From assembly GCA_024642335.1 (NCBI GenBank), contig JAHEBH010000003.1:7688-71687 (forward strand): a DNA stretch of 64,000 nucleotides, in the 5' to 3' direction. Position numbers and translations under genes: made by a program. Under the pieces are notes generated by a model. The model did not search any database, was not told the origin of the DNA, and saw only the letters and a list, made by a program, of their open reading frames with translations. Shown piece after piece: positions 1-9,137 of the stretch; within the stretch, counting starts at the first letter, position 1; the number at the start of each line of letters is the position of its first letter. The stretch comes from Erythrobacter sp. GTDB lineage: Bacteria; Pseudomonadota; Alphaproteobacteria; Sphingomonadales; Sphingomonadaceae.

Positions 1-26
1 ACTCCCCTCAAGCGAGATCGCTTCTT

Positions 27-114
27 CGTCACCCCGGACTTGTTCCGGGGTCCAGCTGCCATCGATCATCGCGACAGAAGAAAAGCTGGATGCCGGAACA
101 GGTCCGGCATGACG
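27..114. repeat. REP doublet (two inverted palindromic units)
   Basis: Two related units of about 31 bases lie in opposite orientation at 27-57 and 84-114. Each carries its own short palindrome of the type CCGGACTTGTTCCGG. The reverse complement of the second unit matches the first over most of its length, with changes at the palindrome edges. The intervening 26 bases are unrelated. The doublet sits just downstream of sufB and could fold into one large hairpin. The form resembles the REP/REPIN intergenic repeats of many proteobacteria. No second copy was noticed in this window, so repeat status beyond this locus is inferred. Confidence 0.6.
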
Positions 115-131
115 GCGGAAGGTTGAACCGC

Positions 132-1622
132 TCATCCAACTGACCCTTCCAGCGAAATCGCCAGCAGCTTCTGCGCCTCGACGGCAAATTCCATCGGCAG
201 TTCCTTGAGCACTTCCTTGGCAAAGCCGTTGACGATCAGCGCCACGGCCTGCTCCTCGTCGAGCCCGCGCTGCATGGCGTAGAACAGCTGGTCATCGCTG
301 ATCTTGCTGGTGGTCGCCTCATGCTCGATCTGCGCGGTGGGGTTCTTCACCTCGATATAGGGCACAGTATGCGCGCCGCAGGTGCTGCCGAGCAGCAGGC
401 TGTCGCACTGGGTGAAATTGCGCACATTGTCGGCATTGGCGCCCACGCGGACGAGGCCGCGATAGGTGTTGTTGCTCTTGCCCGCGCTGATACCCTTGGA
501 GATGATCGTCGAGCGGCTGCCCTTGCCGTTATGGATCATCTTGGTGCCGGTATCGGCCTGCTGGTAATTGTTGGTGACGGCGACAGAGTAGAACTCACCC
601 ACGCTGTCTTCGCCATTGAGCACGCAGGAGGGGTACTTCCACGTCACTGCGCTGCCGGTTTCGACCTGCGTCCAGCTGATCTTGCTGCGCGCGCCCTGGC
701 ACAGGCCGCGCTTGGTGACGAAATTGTAGATCCCGCCCTTGCCTGACGCATCGCCGGGATACCAGTTCTGCACGGTCGAATACTTGATCTCCGCATCTTC
801 CATCGCGACCAGTTCCACCACGGCTGCGTGCAGCTGGTTCTCGTCACGCATGGGCGCGGTGCAGCCTTCGAGATAGGAGACGTAGCTGCCCTTTTCGGCC
901 ACGATCAGCGTGCGTTCGAACTGGCCGGTATTCTCCGCATTGATGCGGAAGTAGGTCGAAAGCTCCATCGGGCAGCGCACGCCTTCGGGGATGTAGACGA
1001 AGGTGCCATCGGAAAAGACCGCGCAATTGAGCGCGGCAAAATAGTTGTCATGCTGCGGCACGACCTTGCCGAGCCACTTCTTTACCAGCTCGGGATATTC
1101 GCGGATCGCCTCGCTGATAGAGCGGAAGATGACGCCCGCGCTTTCCAGTTCCTTGCGGAAGGTTGTGGCAACGCTGACGCTGTCGAACACGGCATCCACC
1201 GCCACCTTGCGCGCACCCTTTACCCCGGCGAGCACTTCCTGCTCTGCCAGCGGGATACCGAGCTTCTCATAGACGCGCAGAATCTCCGGATCGACTTCAT
1301 CGAGCGATCCCAACTCAGGCTTCTTCTTCGGCTCGGCGTAATAATAGGCGTCCTGGTAATCGATCCTGGGATAGCCGACCTTGGCCCAGTTGGGCTCTTC
1401 CATCGTGAGCCACAGGCGGAAGGCCTTAAGCCGCCATTCGAGCATCCATTCCGGCTCCCGCTTCTTGGCGGAGATGAAGCGGACGGTATCCTCGTTCAGG
1501 CCTTTGGGCGCGAACTCCTGCTCGATATCGCTCGACCAGCCGAATTCGTACTCGGCCACCTTTGCGGCAGCTTCGCGTGCGTCCTTGTCCTGAATTTCCT
1601 TGATGTCGGTCTGTTCGGTCAT
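132..1622 (-). CDS. sufB: SufB, Fe-S cluster assembly scaffold subunit
   Basis: SufB is the scaffold subunit of the cytoplasmic SufBCD complex that builds Fe-S clusters under iron limitation or oxidative stress. The 496-residue product has the family's usual length. The C-terminal half carries the beta-helix core, including the conserved [11 protein letters not shown] stretch (Cys near residue 415, equivalent to the catalytic E. coli Cys405) and EHEATTSKI. An upstream in-frame extension to 1745 is open but would overlap the regulator gene. The start at 1622 (MTEQTDIKE) overlaps the stop of the upstream Rrf2 gene as ATGA, so the pair is translationally coupled. The remaining suf genes probably continue left of the window. 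Confidence 0.97.
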   Translation of the reverse strand: MTEQTDIKEIQDKDAREAAAKVAEYEFGWSSDIEQEFAPKGLNEDTVRFISAKKREPEWMLEWRLKAFRLWLTMEEPNWAKVGYPRIDYQDAYYYAEPKKKPELGSLDEVDPEILRVYEKLGIPLAEQEVLAGVKGARKVAVDAVFDSVSVATTFRKELESAGVIFRSISEAIREYPELVKKWLGKVVPQHDNYFAALNCAVFSDGTFVYIPEGVRCPMELSTYFRINAENTGQFERTLIVAEKGSYVSYLEGCTAPMRDENQLHAAVVELVAMEDAEIKYSTVQNWYPGDASGKGGIYNFVTKRGLCQGARSKISWTQVETGSAVTWKYPSCVLNGEDSVGEFYSVAVTNNYQQADTGTKMIHNGKGSRSTIISKGISAGKSNNTYRGLVRVGANADNVRNFTQCDSLLLGSTCGAHTVPYIEVKNPTAQIEHEATTSKISDDQLFYAMQRGLDEEQAVALIVNGFAKEVLKELPMEFAVEAQKLLAISLEGSVG

Positions 1623-2041
1623 GCGGGAATCTGTTCTTTCGTGCGGGCAAGGTCTGTCAGCTTCACGCTTTCCAGTGCGCCGCGCATTGTGCTGTTCACC
1701 AGGTCCCAATGCGGACGGACGCTGCAACAGGATTCGAGCGCGCAATCATGCCGCCCTTCCTCGACGCAGGCTGTCAGCGCGATCGGGCCTTCAATCGCCT
1801 CGACGATATTGGCGAGCGTGATCGCCGCTGCCGGGCGGGCCAGCTGGATGCCTCCGCCAGCCCCGCGCATGGACTTGAGCAGGCCTGCCCGGGACAGGGC
1901 ACTGACCAGCTTCTGCACGGTGGGGAGCGGAATATTGGTCTCTTCCGCCAGATCGGCAGCGGAAACGCGCGCAAAGCCGCAATGGCGCGCGGCGGCGCAC
2001 ATTGTGACAACGGCGTAATCTGCCATGCTGGAGAGGCGCAT
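1619..2041 (-). CDS. Rrf2-family regulator of the suf operon
   Basis: A 140-residue Rrf2/IscR-type transcription factor with an N-terminal winged helix-turn-helix (about residues 1-65, [11 protein letters not shown]...) and an effector region with cysteines C92, C100, C105 and C106 (CVEEGRHDC...CC). In this family such cysteines hold an Fe-S cluster that senses cluster demand. It matches the 'SUF system Fe-S cluster assembly regulator' group. It is the first gene of the sufB transcription unit and overlaps sufB by 4 bases. Autoregulation of the operon is expected from the family but no operator was identified. The start is preceded by the purine-rich GAGAAGGGAAA. Confidence 0.93.
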   Translation of the reverse strand: MRLSSMADYAVVTMCAAARHCGFARVSAADLAEETNIPLPTVQKLVSALSRAGLLKSMRGAGGGIQLARPAAAITLANIVEAIEGPIALTACVEEGRHDCALESCCSVRPHWDLVNSTMRGALESVKLTDLARTKEQIPA

Positions 2042-2151
2042 TTTCCCTTCTCACGGTTAATTGGAGTGATTCGTTCCGATTTCACCTAGGGACGGGTCTG
2101 CCCGCTTTCAACGCCAAACCCCTTGTTGCGAGTCGTTAGCATAAAGCGCAC

Positions 2152-2180
2152 AAAAAAGGGGCGGCCCCGAAAGGCCGCCC
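2152..2180 (-). terminator. Rho-independent terminator, minus strand
   Basis: An 8-bp GC-only stem (GGGCGGCC at 2159-2166 with GGCCGCCC at 2173-2180, loop CCGAAA) is followed on the minus strand by six T (A-run at 2152-2157). The polarity ends a transcript coming from above 2180 and stops 110 bases before the Rrf2 start, so it is not the end of any annotated gene. Confidence 0.8.
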
Positions 2181-2304
2181 TTCAAAGTCGAGAACCCGTC
2201 GCAATGTGCGTCGAGCCCTTCGGGTCGCAAAGTCTGTATATGTGATTCGCGCATGATCCGCTTGTATGAAGGCGACATCGCACATGTGAATTTTCAGATT
2301 CTCG
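2152..2304 (-). ncRNA. Candidate structured small RNA or suf leader
   Basis: The 357-base gap between the Rrf2 gene and pyrD ends in the strong minus-strand terminator above, which implies a short transcript. The stretch before it folds on itself: 2189-2194 pairs with 2299-2304, 2204-2210 with 2279-2285, and 2210-2213 with 2273-2276, giving a nested rod with an apical region near 2214-2272. The AT-rich GATAAT hexamer (2306-2311, minus strand) could be a -10 element, but no good -35 was found. A 72-codon ORF spans the region and ends next to the terminator, but its product resembles nothing I know. A 6S-like architecture is possible; identity is not established. Confidence 0.45.
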
Positions 2305-2398
2305 AATTATCTTAAGTTTTGAGTAAGTTCGCCGCCCAGATAGCGCAAAGGCAAGGGTCGCCATCGACACCGCCAAACCTCTTTGCCATAGGCTGTGC

Positions 2399-3451
2399 AT
2401 GATCTATCGACTGCTTCGCTCGGCCATTTTCTTGCTCGATGCCGAAAAAGCACACCGAATCGCAGTAAATTCACTCAAATTCATGCCGGTAGGCAAGAAT
2501 TCGGGGGCAGATGGCCCTCTCTCCACCCAAGTAGCGGGAATAGACTTCCCCAACCCGTTGGGCATGGCTGCAGGATTCGACAAGGATGGCGAAGTGCCCG
2601 ATGCGCTGCTGGGGCTGGGTTTCGGTTTTGCCGAGGTCGGATCGATCACGCCGCGCCCGCAGGAGGGCAATCCCAGACCGCGCCTGTTCAGGCTGGAAGA
2701 GGACCAGGCCGTCATCAACCGCATGGGCTTCAACAATGGCGGCGGCGAAGCGGCGGCGGCGCGGCTGGCCAAACGCCTGTGGCGCGGCGGCGTTGTCGGC
2801 ATCAACATTGGCGCGAACAAGGATTCGGCCGATCGCATCGCCGATTATGCCGCAATGACCAATATGATGGCGCCATTGGCAAGCTATCTGGCGGTCAATA
2901 TTTCCAGCCCCAACACCCCCGGCCTGCGCGCCTTGCAGGACGAAGGCGCGCTCACCGCGCTGCTCGATGCGGTGATGGGCGTGCGCGATATGGCTGCGGC
3001 CATGCATGGCGGCCACTGTCCGCCGGTGTTCCTCAAGGTCGCACCAGACCTGGCGCCTGCCGACATCGATGCCATTGCGCGCATCGCGATCGACAAGAAG
3101 CTGGGCGCGCTGATCGTCTCCAACACCACCGTTGCCCGCCCACCACTCAAGTCGCGACATGCAGGTGAGGCGGGTGGGCTGTCAGGCGAACCGCTCAAGG
3201 ACATGGCGCTCGATCGGCTGCGCGATTTCCGCAAGGCGACGGGCGGGCAAATGCCGCTGGTCGGCGTCGGCGGAATCGCCACCGCCGAAGACGCATGGCA
3301 ACGAATCCGCGCGGGTGCATCTCTGGTGCAGCTCTATTCCGCCATGGTCTATCGCGGTCCGGGCATAGCGCGCGAGATCACCAGGGGGCTGGAAGAACTG
3401 ATGCGGCGAGACGGGTTCGCCTCCATTGCCGAGGCGGTGGGAAGCGAATAG
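2399..3451 (+). CDS. pyrD: Dihydroorotate dehydrogenase (quinone), class 2
   Basis: PyrD oxidises dihydroorotate to orotate in pyrimidine synthesis and passes electrons to membrane quinone. The 350-residue protein has the class 2 N-terminal amphipathic helical segment (MIYRLLRSAIFLLDAEKAH) for membrane docking. It then has the FMN barrel with NPLGMAAGFDKDG, INRMGFNN (N111) and NISSPNTPGLR, where S170 matches the E. coli catalytic base Ser175. The phosphate-binding GVGGI and QLYSAMVYRGP motifs close the protein. The start is only weakly preceded by a ribosome-binding site. It reads towards ggt with a 9-base gap. Confidence 0.97.
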   Translation: MIYRLLRSAIFLLDAEKAHRIAVNSLKFMPVGKNSGADGPLSTQVAGIDFPNPLGMAAGFDKDGEVPDALLGLGFGFAEVGSITPRPQEGNPRPRLFRLEEDQAVINRMGFNNGGGEAAAARLAKRLWRGGVVGINIGANKDSADRIADYAAMTNMMAPLASYLAVNISSPNTPGLRALQDEGALTALLDAVMGVRDMAAAMHGGHCPPVFLKVAPDLAPADIDAIARIAIDKKLGALIVSNTTVARPPLKSRHAGEAGGLSGEPLKDMALDRLRDFRKATGGQMPLVGVGGIATAEDAWQRIRAGASLVQLYSAMVYRGPGIAREITRGLEELMRRDGFASIAEAVGSE

Positions 3452-3460
3452 GTAAAGCGG

Positions 3461-5167
3461 ATGCTACGTCCCCTGCTGCTCGCCCTTGCCGCGCCGCTGG
3501 CGCTTGCCGGATGCGCCTCTGTCCAGGCGGAAACGCCCACCACAGCAACTCTCACGCAAGGCGTAGTCAGCGCCGCGGACCCTCGCGCTGCAGAGGCCGG
3601 AGCGGAAATGCTCCGGCGCGGGGGCAGCGCCACCGATGCGGCAATTGCCACCATGCTGGCACTCAGCGTGGTCGAGCCGCAAAGCTCGGGGATCGGCGGG
3701 GGCGGCTTCTACCTGCGCGGTTCACCCGATGGCACGGTGGTGACGCTTGACGGGCGCGAGACCTCGCCCGCCGCCGCCGGGCCGGACTGGTTCCTGGCAG
3801 AAGATGGCAGTCCCTTACCTTTCCCCCGCGCAGTGCTGACCGGGCTTTCCATCGGCGTACCGGGCAATATCCGCCTCGCCGCCGAAGCGCACGGGCGATA
3901 CGGCAAGCTGCCGTGGGCGGAACTGTTCGATCCTGCCATCGCGCTTGCCCGTGACGGGTGGGAAGTAACGCCCCGTTTCCGCGAATTCCTGACCTTTGCC
4001 GCCAATCGCGCAGGCAATGTGGAGGCAGGACGCGCGCTGTTTTTCGACGAGGCTGGCGAGCCGCTGCCCGCCGGAACCATCGTCCGCAATCCCGCATTGG
4101 CCGGGACGCTGGAAATGCTCGCCGGGCAGGGTGCTGACGCCTTCTATCGGGGGGAATGGGCTGAAGGGCTGGCGCAAGTCGTGGCCGAGGCGACCCCGGG
4201 CGAGCGGGATATGACCCCGGCCGATCTTGCTTCCTACAGCGCGGTATGGCGGGAGAGCCCCTGCGGCATCTACCGCACATACAGGATCTGCGGCATGGGC
4301 CCGCCATCCTCGGGGGCGACCACCGTTTTTGCCGTGTTGAAGCAGCTGGAGGGCTTCGACCTTTCCGCACTCGGCTCCGCATCGCCCACGGCCTGGCATC
4401 TCTTTGCCGAGAGCCAGCGCCTCGCCTATTCCGACCGCGAACTCTATCTGGGTGACAGCGATTTTGTTCGCGTGCCCCTCGGCGGCTTGATGGATGACAA
4501 TTATCTGCGCGAGCGCGGCGCCCTGATTTCCGCCACAACGCGCATGGCTTCGGTCGAACCGGGCACACCGCCGGGATCGCAGATTATCCTCTCGCAGGGC
4601 GAGGGGCCGGAAGAGATGGGCACCAGCCATTTTGTCGCCGTCGACCGGTGGGGCAGCGCGGTGACCTATACCTCCACGGTGGAGGGGCCATTCGGTTCGG
4701 GCCATATGTATGGCGGCTTCTACCTCAATAACGAGCTGACCGATTTCAGCTTCGTGCCAGAAAATGGCGGGCGCGCCGTCGCCAACAGGGTGCAGGGCGG
4801 CAAGCGCCCGCGCAGCTCGATGGCGCCGACAGTAGTGTTCGACAGCGAAGGGCGCTTGGTGCTCGCGATTGGCGCGGCGGGCGGAGGGACCATCCCTGTG
4901 CAAGTGGCCAAGGCGCTGATCGGCGTGATCGACTGGGGGCTTCCGGTGGGTGAGGCCATTGCCCTGCCTGGCCTCTATTCCCCCGGTGACACGATCACGG
5001 TGGAAGAAGGCTCTCCCCTGCTGGCCATGCGGGCGGAGTGGGAAGCGATGGGCCATTCTGTCGCCACGCGGCAGCTGCCGTTCAAGGCCAATGCTGCACA
5101 GCTGGTCGATGGCGAATGGGTGGGTGCCGCCGATCCGCGAAGCGAAGGCGTGGCCATCCACCCCTGA
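3461..5167 (+). CDS. ggt: Gamma-glutamyltransferase, probable lipoprotein
   Basis: Gamma-glutamyltranspeptidases cleave glutathione and related gamma-glutamyl compounds outside the cytoplasm and mature by self-cleavage. The 568-residue precursor begins with a signal peptide ending in a lipobox-like LALAGC (Cys about residue 18), so the enzyme is likely membrane-anchored. The autoprocessing nucleophile is T388 in EEMGTSHFVAVD. Other family motifs are SSGIGGGGF, GPPSSGATT and RPRSSMAPTVV. The small subunit would be about 181 residues. It lies 9 bases after pyrD and may share its transcript. Confidence 0.94.
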   Translation: MLRPLLLALAAPLALAGCASVQAETPTTATLTQGVVSAADPRAAEAGAEMLRRGGSATDAAIATMLALSVVEPQSSGIGGGGFYLRGSPDGTVVTLDGRETSPAAAGPDWFLAEDGSPLPFPRAVLTGLSIGVPGNIRLAAEAHGRYGKLPWAELFDPAIALARDGWEVTPRFREFLTFAANRAGNVEAGRALFFDEAGEPLPAGTIVRNPALAGTLEMLAGQGADAFYRGEWAEGLAQVVAEATPGERDMTPADLASYSAVWRESPCGIYRTYRICGMGPPSSGATTVFAVLKQLEGFDLSALGSASPTAWHLFAESQRLAYSDRELYLGDSDFVRVPLGGLMDDNYLRERGALISATTRMASVEPGTPPGSQIILSQGEGPEEMGTSHFVAVDRWGSAVTYTSTVEGPFGSGHMYGGFYLNNELTDFSFVPENGGRAVANRVQGGKRPRSSMAPTVVFDSEGRLVLAIGAAGGGTIPVQVAKALIGVIDWGLPVGEAIALPGLYSPGDTITVEEGSPLLAMRAEWEAMGHSVATRQLPFKANAAQLVDGEWVGAADPRSEGVAIHP

Positions 5168-5255
5168 TCTTGCTCCCGGCAACCGAGCGGCCTAATCTGG
5201 ACCCTGCACACGGGAATGCGGCCGTACGAACCGGACGGGAAGAGGGGCGGGAAGC

Positions 5256-7052
5256 ATGGAATTGCAGGACGTTGAAGACGCACAAAGCCTTGTCGGCCTG
5301 TTCCTGCGGCGCGCTGACGAGCGGCCGGACCGCCCCTTCCTGACCGCCAAGACCGGCGGCAAATGGGCCTCCATCTCTTATGGCGAGGCAGCGCGGCAGG
5401 CCTGCCTGCTAGCCCAGAAGCTGGTAGATCTGGGCCTCAATCCCGGCGACCGCGTCATTCTGGTTTCCGAAAACCGCCCCGAATGGGTGATTGCGGACCT
5501 CGCCATCATGGCCGCCGGTTGCATCACCACCCCTGCCTACACCACCAATACGGAGGGCGATCACTGCCACATCCTGGATGATAGCGGCGCGCGCGCGGTC
5601 TTCGTTTCCAACGAAAGGCTCGCCAAACCCCTGTTCCCCGCCATGCTGCGGGCCGGCCATGCCGAGCATGTGATCGCGATGGACACAATTCCTTCCGCGC
5701 AATCGGGCAGCTTCGATATCTGCCAGTGGAAGGATGCGATCGCAGGCGACAGTATCGCGGCGCGCGCTGCTGTCGACCGGCGCGCTGCCGCGGTCACCCG
5801 CGACGACCTTGCCTGCATCATCTATACCAGCGGGACGAGCGGGTCCCCGCGCGGGGTGATGCTGCACCACGGTGCCATCCTGCACAATTGCCTCGCGGCA
5901 GGCGAGATACTGGCGGGCGAGTTTGGCTGGGGCGAGGAGCGCTTCCTTTCGTTCCTGCCGATGAGCCATGCGCTGGAGCATACTGCCGGCGTCTACCTGC
6001 CGGTGGGCCTGGGCGCGGATATCTGGTTTGCCGAAGGGCTGGACAAGCTGTCGACCAACCTCGCCGAAGCCCAGCCCACCTTCATGATCGTGGTGCCACG
6101 CCTGTTCGAACTGCTGCGCGACAAGATCATCAAGGCGGTGGAGAAGAAAGGCGGCGCAGCAGGATTCCTGCTCGGCAAGGCCATTGCGCTGGGCGAGCGG
6201 CAGATTGCTGGCAGGCGTTCGCTCGGGGACCTGCCCACCGGCTGGATGCTCAATCTCACCTTGCGCCCCAAGATCCGCAAGCAGTTCGGCGGCAGGATCA
6301 AGGCGCTGGTATCGGGCGGCGCGCCACTCAATCCCGAAGTCGGCGGCTTCTTCCAGGCGATGGGACTGGTCATGCTGCAGGGTTATGGCCAGACTGAAAC
6401 TGCGCCCGTTGTCGCCTGCAACTATCCCTCTGCCGGCATCCGCCTCAATACGGTTGGCCCGCCCTTGCGCGGGGTCGAGGTGAAAATCGCAGAGGATGGC
6501 GAAATCCTGGTGCGCGGCGAGTGCGTGATGAAGGGCTATTGGAACAACCCCGAGGCAACCAGGGCAGTCTTGCCCGAAGATTGGCTGCACACCGGCGACA
6601 TCGGCCATTTCGATGAAGGCGGACGGATCGCCATCACCGATCGCAAGAAGGACATCATCGTCAACGACAAGGGTGACAATATCGCCCCGCAAAAGCTCGA
6701 AGGCATGCTCACCCTGCAGCCCGAGATTGCCCAGGCCATGGTGAGCGGGGACAAGCGCCCCTACATGGTCGCGCTTATCGTTCCCGATGCCGAATGGCAG
6801 AAGCAATGGGCGCGCGACCATGCATGCGGCGCGGATTCAGGCCCGCTGAGCGACCTTCCCGAATTCCAGAAGGCGATCAAGGCGGCTGTCGACCGCACCA
6901 ACCAGGAACTTTCGGTAATCGAGAAGATCCGCAAGTTCACTATCGCGGATGAGGCCTTCACCGTCGAGAACGGGCGGATGACGCCAACGATGAAGATTCG
7001 CCGCCCGCAAATCCGCGCAGCATACCAGGACCGGATCGACGCGCTTTATTGA
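5256..7052 (+). CDS. Long-chain acyl-CoA synthetase (AMP-forming)
   Basis: A 598-residue adenylate-forming ligase that activates fatty acids to acyl-CoA through an acyl-AMP. Visible motifs in order: P-loop YTSGTSGSPRG (about residues 190-200), GYGQTE (about 376), TGDIG (about 445), the hinge DRKKDIIV (about 461) and the C-terminal catalytic lysine in MTPTMKIRR (about 580). The long form with an insert between the P-loop and GYGQTE resembles the FadD15/ACSL-like branch rather than short-chain enzymes. There is no signal peptide. It is 88 bases after ggt and may have its own promoter. The chain length of the substrate cannot be read from sequence. Confidence 0.92.
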   Translation: MELQDVEDAQSLVGLFLRRADERPDRPFLTAKTGGKWASISYGEAARQACLLAQKLVDLGLNPGDRVILVSENRPEWVIADLAIMAAGCITTPAYTTNTEGDHCHILDDSGARAVFVSNERLAKPLFPAMLRAGHAEHVIAMDTIPSAQSGSFDICQWKDAIAGDSIAARAAVDRRAAAVTRDDLACIIYTSGTSGSPRGVMLHHGAILHNCLAAGEILAGEFGWGEERFLSFLPMSHALEHTAGVYLPVGLGADIWFAEGLDKLSTNLAEAQPTFMIVVPRLFELLRDKIIKAVEKKGGAAGFLLGKAIALGERQIAGRRSLGDLPTGWMLNLTLRPKIRKQFGGRIKALVSGGAPLNPEVGGFFQAMGLVMLQGYGQTETAPVVACNYPSAGIRLNTVGPPLRGVEVKIAEDGEILVRGECVMKGYWNNPEATRAVLPEDWLHTGDIGHFDEGGRIAITDRKKDIIVNDKGDNIAPQKLEGMLTLQPEIAQAMVSGDKRPYMVALIVPDAEWQKQWARDHACGADSGPLSDLPEFQKAIKAAVDRTNQELSVIEKIRKFTIADEAFTVENGRMTPTMKIRRPQIRAAYQDRIDALY

Positions 7053-7059
7053 AGCTGGC

Positions 7060-7587
7060 TCAGGCCGCCTCTTCCTCTATCTTCTCGGGGAAGAAATGCG
7101 GCTGGTAGGGTGACCAGGCAGGCGCGGTGGCGGCCGCTTCGCTCAAGCTCTGCAGCAGCATCTTGCGCCGGCAGGGGCGGATATGGGGTAGAGCGGCCGC
7201 TCCGCAGAAGGCGGAAGGAAGGAAGGGGCGCACTTCAGCGCCGAGCAACCGCTCATAGAGAAAACGATAGGCGGAGAAGCAGCTGATCTGTTCCTGCGCC
7301 AGGTCCTGCGCTGAAATTCGGATGAGCGCACCGATGAAGCTGGCGACACCATCGAAATTGTCTTCGGCCGGCATGCTTTCGCGCAGGCCCCGCAGCTCGC
7401 GGTAGGCGATATATTGGGCGCGAATGGTGGAGGTGCCGCCGATGTGGGCGCCCCATGCCTTGAAGGCATCGCCGCGGCCCATGGAAATATCGAGTGCGCG
7501 TTCGATGAAAAGCTGTTCTTCCGCCGTGAAGCTGGCGAATTCGCGCATCTCGGCAATGGTCAACGTGGCTGTCTTCGTGTTAGCCAT
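7060..7587 (-). CDS. Hypothetical protein, unknown family
   Basis: A 175-residue protein, convergent with the acyl-CoA ligase (7-base gap). The N-terminal two thirds look alpha-helical (TAEEQLFIERALDISMGRG, TIRAQYIAYRELRGLRES). The last third is rich in Pro, Cys and basic residues and ends in an acidic tail. There is no signal peptide, membrane segment or recognised motif. Codon use matches its neighbours, and the ORF starts with a clean ATG, so it is probably real. I do not recognise the family. Confidence 0.7.
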   Translation of the reverse strand: MANTKTATLTIAEMREFASFTAEEQLFIERALDISMGRGDAFKAWGAHIGGTSTIRAQYIAYRELRGLRESMPAEDNFDGVASFIGALIRISAQDLAQEQISCFSAYRFLYERLLGAEVRPFLPSAFCGAAALPHIRPCRRKMLLQSLSEAAATAPAWSPYQPHFFPEKIEEEAA

Positions 7588-7671
7588 GATCGGCTCCCTC
7601 GTGTGTCAAAAGGGAGCTTGCGCCGACATGGTTAAGAAATGGTTTGTGATAAGCGGGCGGGAAAAGATTTT

Positions 7672-8478
7672 TCAGATCAGCCCGGCGAGGGGCGAGCTGG
7701 GGTCGGCATATTTGCGCATTTGCATGCGTCCGGCGAGATAGGCCTCGCGGCCGGCGATCACGCCATGCTTCATCGCGTGCGCCATGCGGATGGGGTCCTT
7801 CGCCTCGGCTATGGCGGTGTTCATCAGCACTCCGTCGCAGCCCAACTCCATTGCCTGTGCCGCTTCGGAGGCTGTGCCCACGCCGGCATCGACGAGCACG
7901 GGCACGCCTGCACCCTCCACGATCAGGCGGATGGTCACCCTGTTCTGGATTCCCAGGCCCGAACCGATCGGCGCGCCCAGCGGCATGATCGCCACTGCAC
8001 CCGCCTCCTCCAGCTGTTTCGCGGCGATGGGGTCATCGACGCAATAGACCATCGGCTTGAAGCCCTCTTTCACCAGCACTTCGGTGGCCTTCAGCGTTTC
8101 GCGCATGTCGGGATAGAGCGTGCGCGCCTCGCCCAGCACTTCCAGCTTGACCAGGTCCCATCCCCCCGCCTCGCGCGCCAGACGCAACGTGCGGATCGCA
8201 TCCTCGGCTGTGTAGCAGCCCGCAGTATTGGGAAGGTAGGTGATCTTCTTGGGATCGATATAGTCCATCAGCACCGGCTGGTTCGGATCGGAGACATTGA
8301 CCCGGCGCACCGCCACGGTGACGATCTGGGCACCGCTCGCTTCGACGGCAGCTGCGTTCTGGGCGAAATCCTTGTACTTGCCCGTGCCCACGATCAGGCG
8401 CGAGGTGAAGCGGCGGCCCGCCACTTCCCAGCTGTCGTCGGTTGCAGGATCGGTCTGGATTGTCGGCATCTCGGTCAT
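7672..8478 (-). CDS. thiG: Thiazole synthase ThiG
   Basis: ThiG condenses 1-deoxy-D-xylulose 5-phosphate, dehydroglycine and ThiS-thiocarboxylate into the thiazole phosphate of thiamine. The 268-residue TIM barrel has GTGKYKDF, the Schiff-base lysine K111 in LVKLEVLG, and the phosphate-binding [13 protein letters not shown] and [12 protein letters not shown] motifs. An in-frame extension upstream to 8568 overlaps thiS and lacks family resemblance. I therefore take the ATG at 8478 ([10 protein letters not shown]); a second ATG at 8469 is an alternative. It follows thiS by 46 bases. Confidence 0.95.
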   Translation of the reverse strand: MTEMPTIQTDPATDDSWEVAGRRFTSRLIVGTGKYKDFAQNAAAVEASGAQIVTVAVRRVNVSDPNQPVLMDYIDPKKITYLPNTAGCYTAEDAIRTLRLAREAGGWDLVKLEVLGEARTLYPDMRETLKATEVLVKEGFKPMVYCVDDPIAAKQLEEAGAVAIMPLGAPIGSGLGIQNRVTIRLIVEGAGVPVLVDAGVGTASEAAQAMELGCDGVLMNTAIAEAKDPIRMAHAMKHGVIAGREAYLAGRMQMRKYADPSSPLAGLI

Positions 8479-8524
8479 TTCGAAACCGGTATCGGCGATG
8501 GGCTGCAAGAGCAACAGGCGTGTG

Positions 8525-8734
8525 TCAGCCCCCGCCCACGAAATGGACGATTTCCAGCACGTCGCCATCGTTCAGCGGCACATTTTCGAGAGTGGAGCGC
8601 GGGGCGATCTCGCCATTGAGTTCCACCGCCACCTTTTCAGGCTTGAGGCCCAGCTCGCGCACCAGCGCGGCAACGGTCGCGGCATTGCTCTGGCGCGGTT
8701 CGCCATTGACGGTGATGGAAATGCTCTCGCTCAT
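8525..8734 (-). CDS. thiS: Sulfur carrier protein ThiS
   Basis: A 69-residue ubiquitin-fold sulfur carrier. It has the family's [15 protein letters not shown] opening and the C-terminal glycine tail HFVGGG, which is adenylated and converted to a thiocarboxylate to donate sulfur to ThiG. It lies directly upstream of thiG and 22 bases after the merC-like gene on the same strand. There is no room for a TPP riboswitch immediately in front of it, and I see no THI-box sequence. Confidence 0.94.
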   Translation of the reverse strand: MSESISITVNGEPRQSNAATVAALVRELGLKPEKVAVELNGEIAPRSTLENVPLNDGDVLEIVHFVGGG

Positions 8735-8756
8735 GCAGGCGAGCAGATAGACGAAC

Positions 8757-9125
8757 CTACGCCTTGCGCAAGTTCAGCACATGGCCAGCAGCCACCAGGA
8801 TCACGCCAATGATCGTGAACACGGCTTCCTCATAGCCATGGCCCACGGCGAGCGCGCCGCCCATGAAGGAAAGTCCTGTCATTGCCACCACGAAAGGCGC
8901 GGCACGGCGATGGCGGATGGCGCCCATGCCGATCGCCACGCCGGCAACGATGGTCGCCAGCAACAGGCCGACCCTGTGGATAGCGGGATCGAGCAGGAAG
9001 GTGGCGCCCACGCCCAGGCCCGCCACCAGCACCAGCCCCAGGACACAGTGAATCAGGCACAGGCATGACAAAAGCACGCCGACGCGGTCCAGGCGGCCGC
9101 GAATCCGTGTGAGAACAGAAGCCAT
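8757..9125 (-). CDS. MerC-domain membrane protein
   Basis: A 122-residue protein with four predicted membrane helices and the MerC signature SCLCLIHCVL in the first helix, whose cysteines and histidine bind metal in MerC mercury importers. Chromosomal MerC-domain proteins outside mer operons are common in sphingomonads and are suspected to handle zinc rather than mercury. The ATG at 9125 (MASVLTRIRGRLD) fits the family best; an ATG at 9134 is also open. It leads a possible merC-thiS-thiG unit with gaps of only 22 and 46 bases. Confidence 0.8.
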   Translation of the reverse strand: MASVLTRIRGRLDRVGVLLSCLCLIHCVLGLVLVAGLGVGATFLLDPAIHRVGLLLATIVAGVAIGMGAIRHRRAAPFVVAMTGLSFMGGALAVGHGYEEAVFTIIGVILVAAGHVLNLRKA

Positions 9126-9137
9126 GTGCCCCATGTA

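Noticed and set aside
828-2018. 396-codon plus-strand ORF opposite sufB and the Rrf2 gene
   Set aside because: Spans two recognised minus-strand genes and has no recognisable domain.
2182-2400. 72-codon minus-strand ORF before pyrD
   Set aside because: No family resemblance and its start overlaps the pyrD start. The region is better explained as a structured RNA ending at the terminator, though a peptide is not fully excluded.
8735-8756. TPP riboswitch before thiS
   Set aside because: The gap is only 22 bases and no THI-box core sequence is visible nearby.
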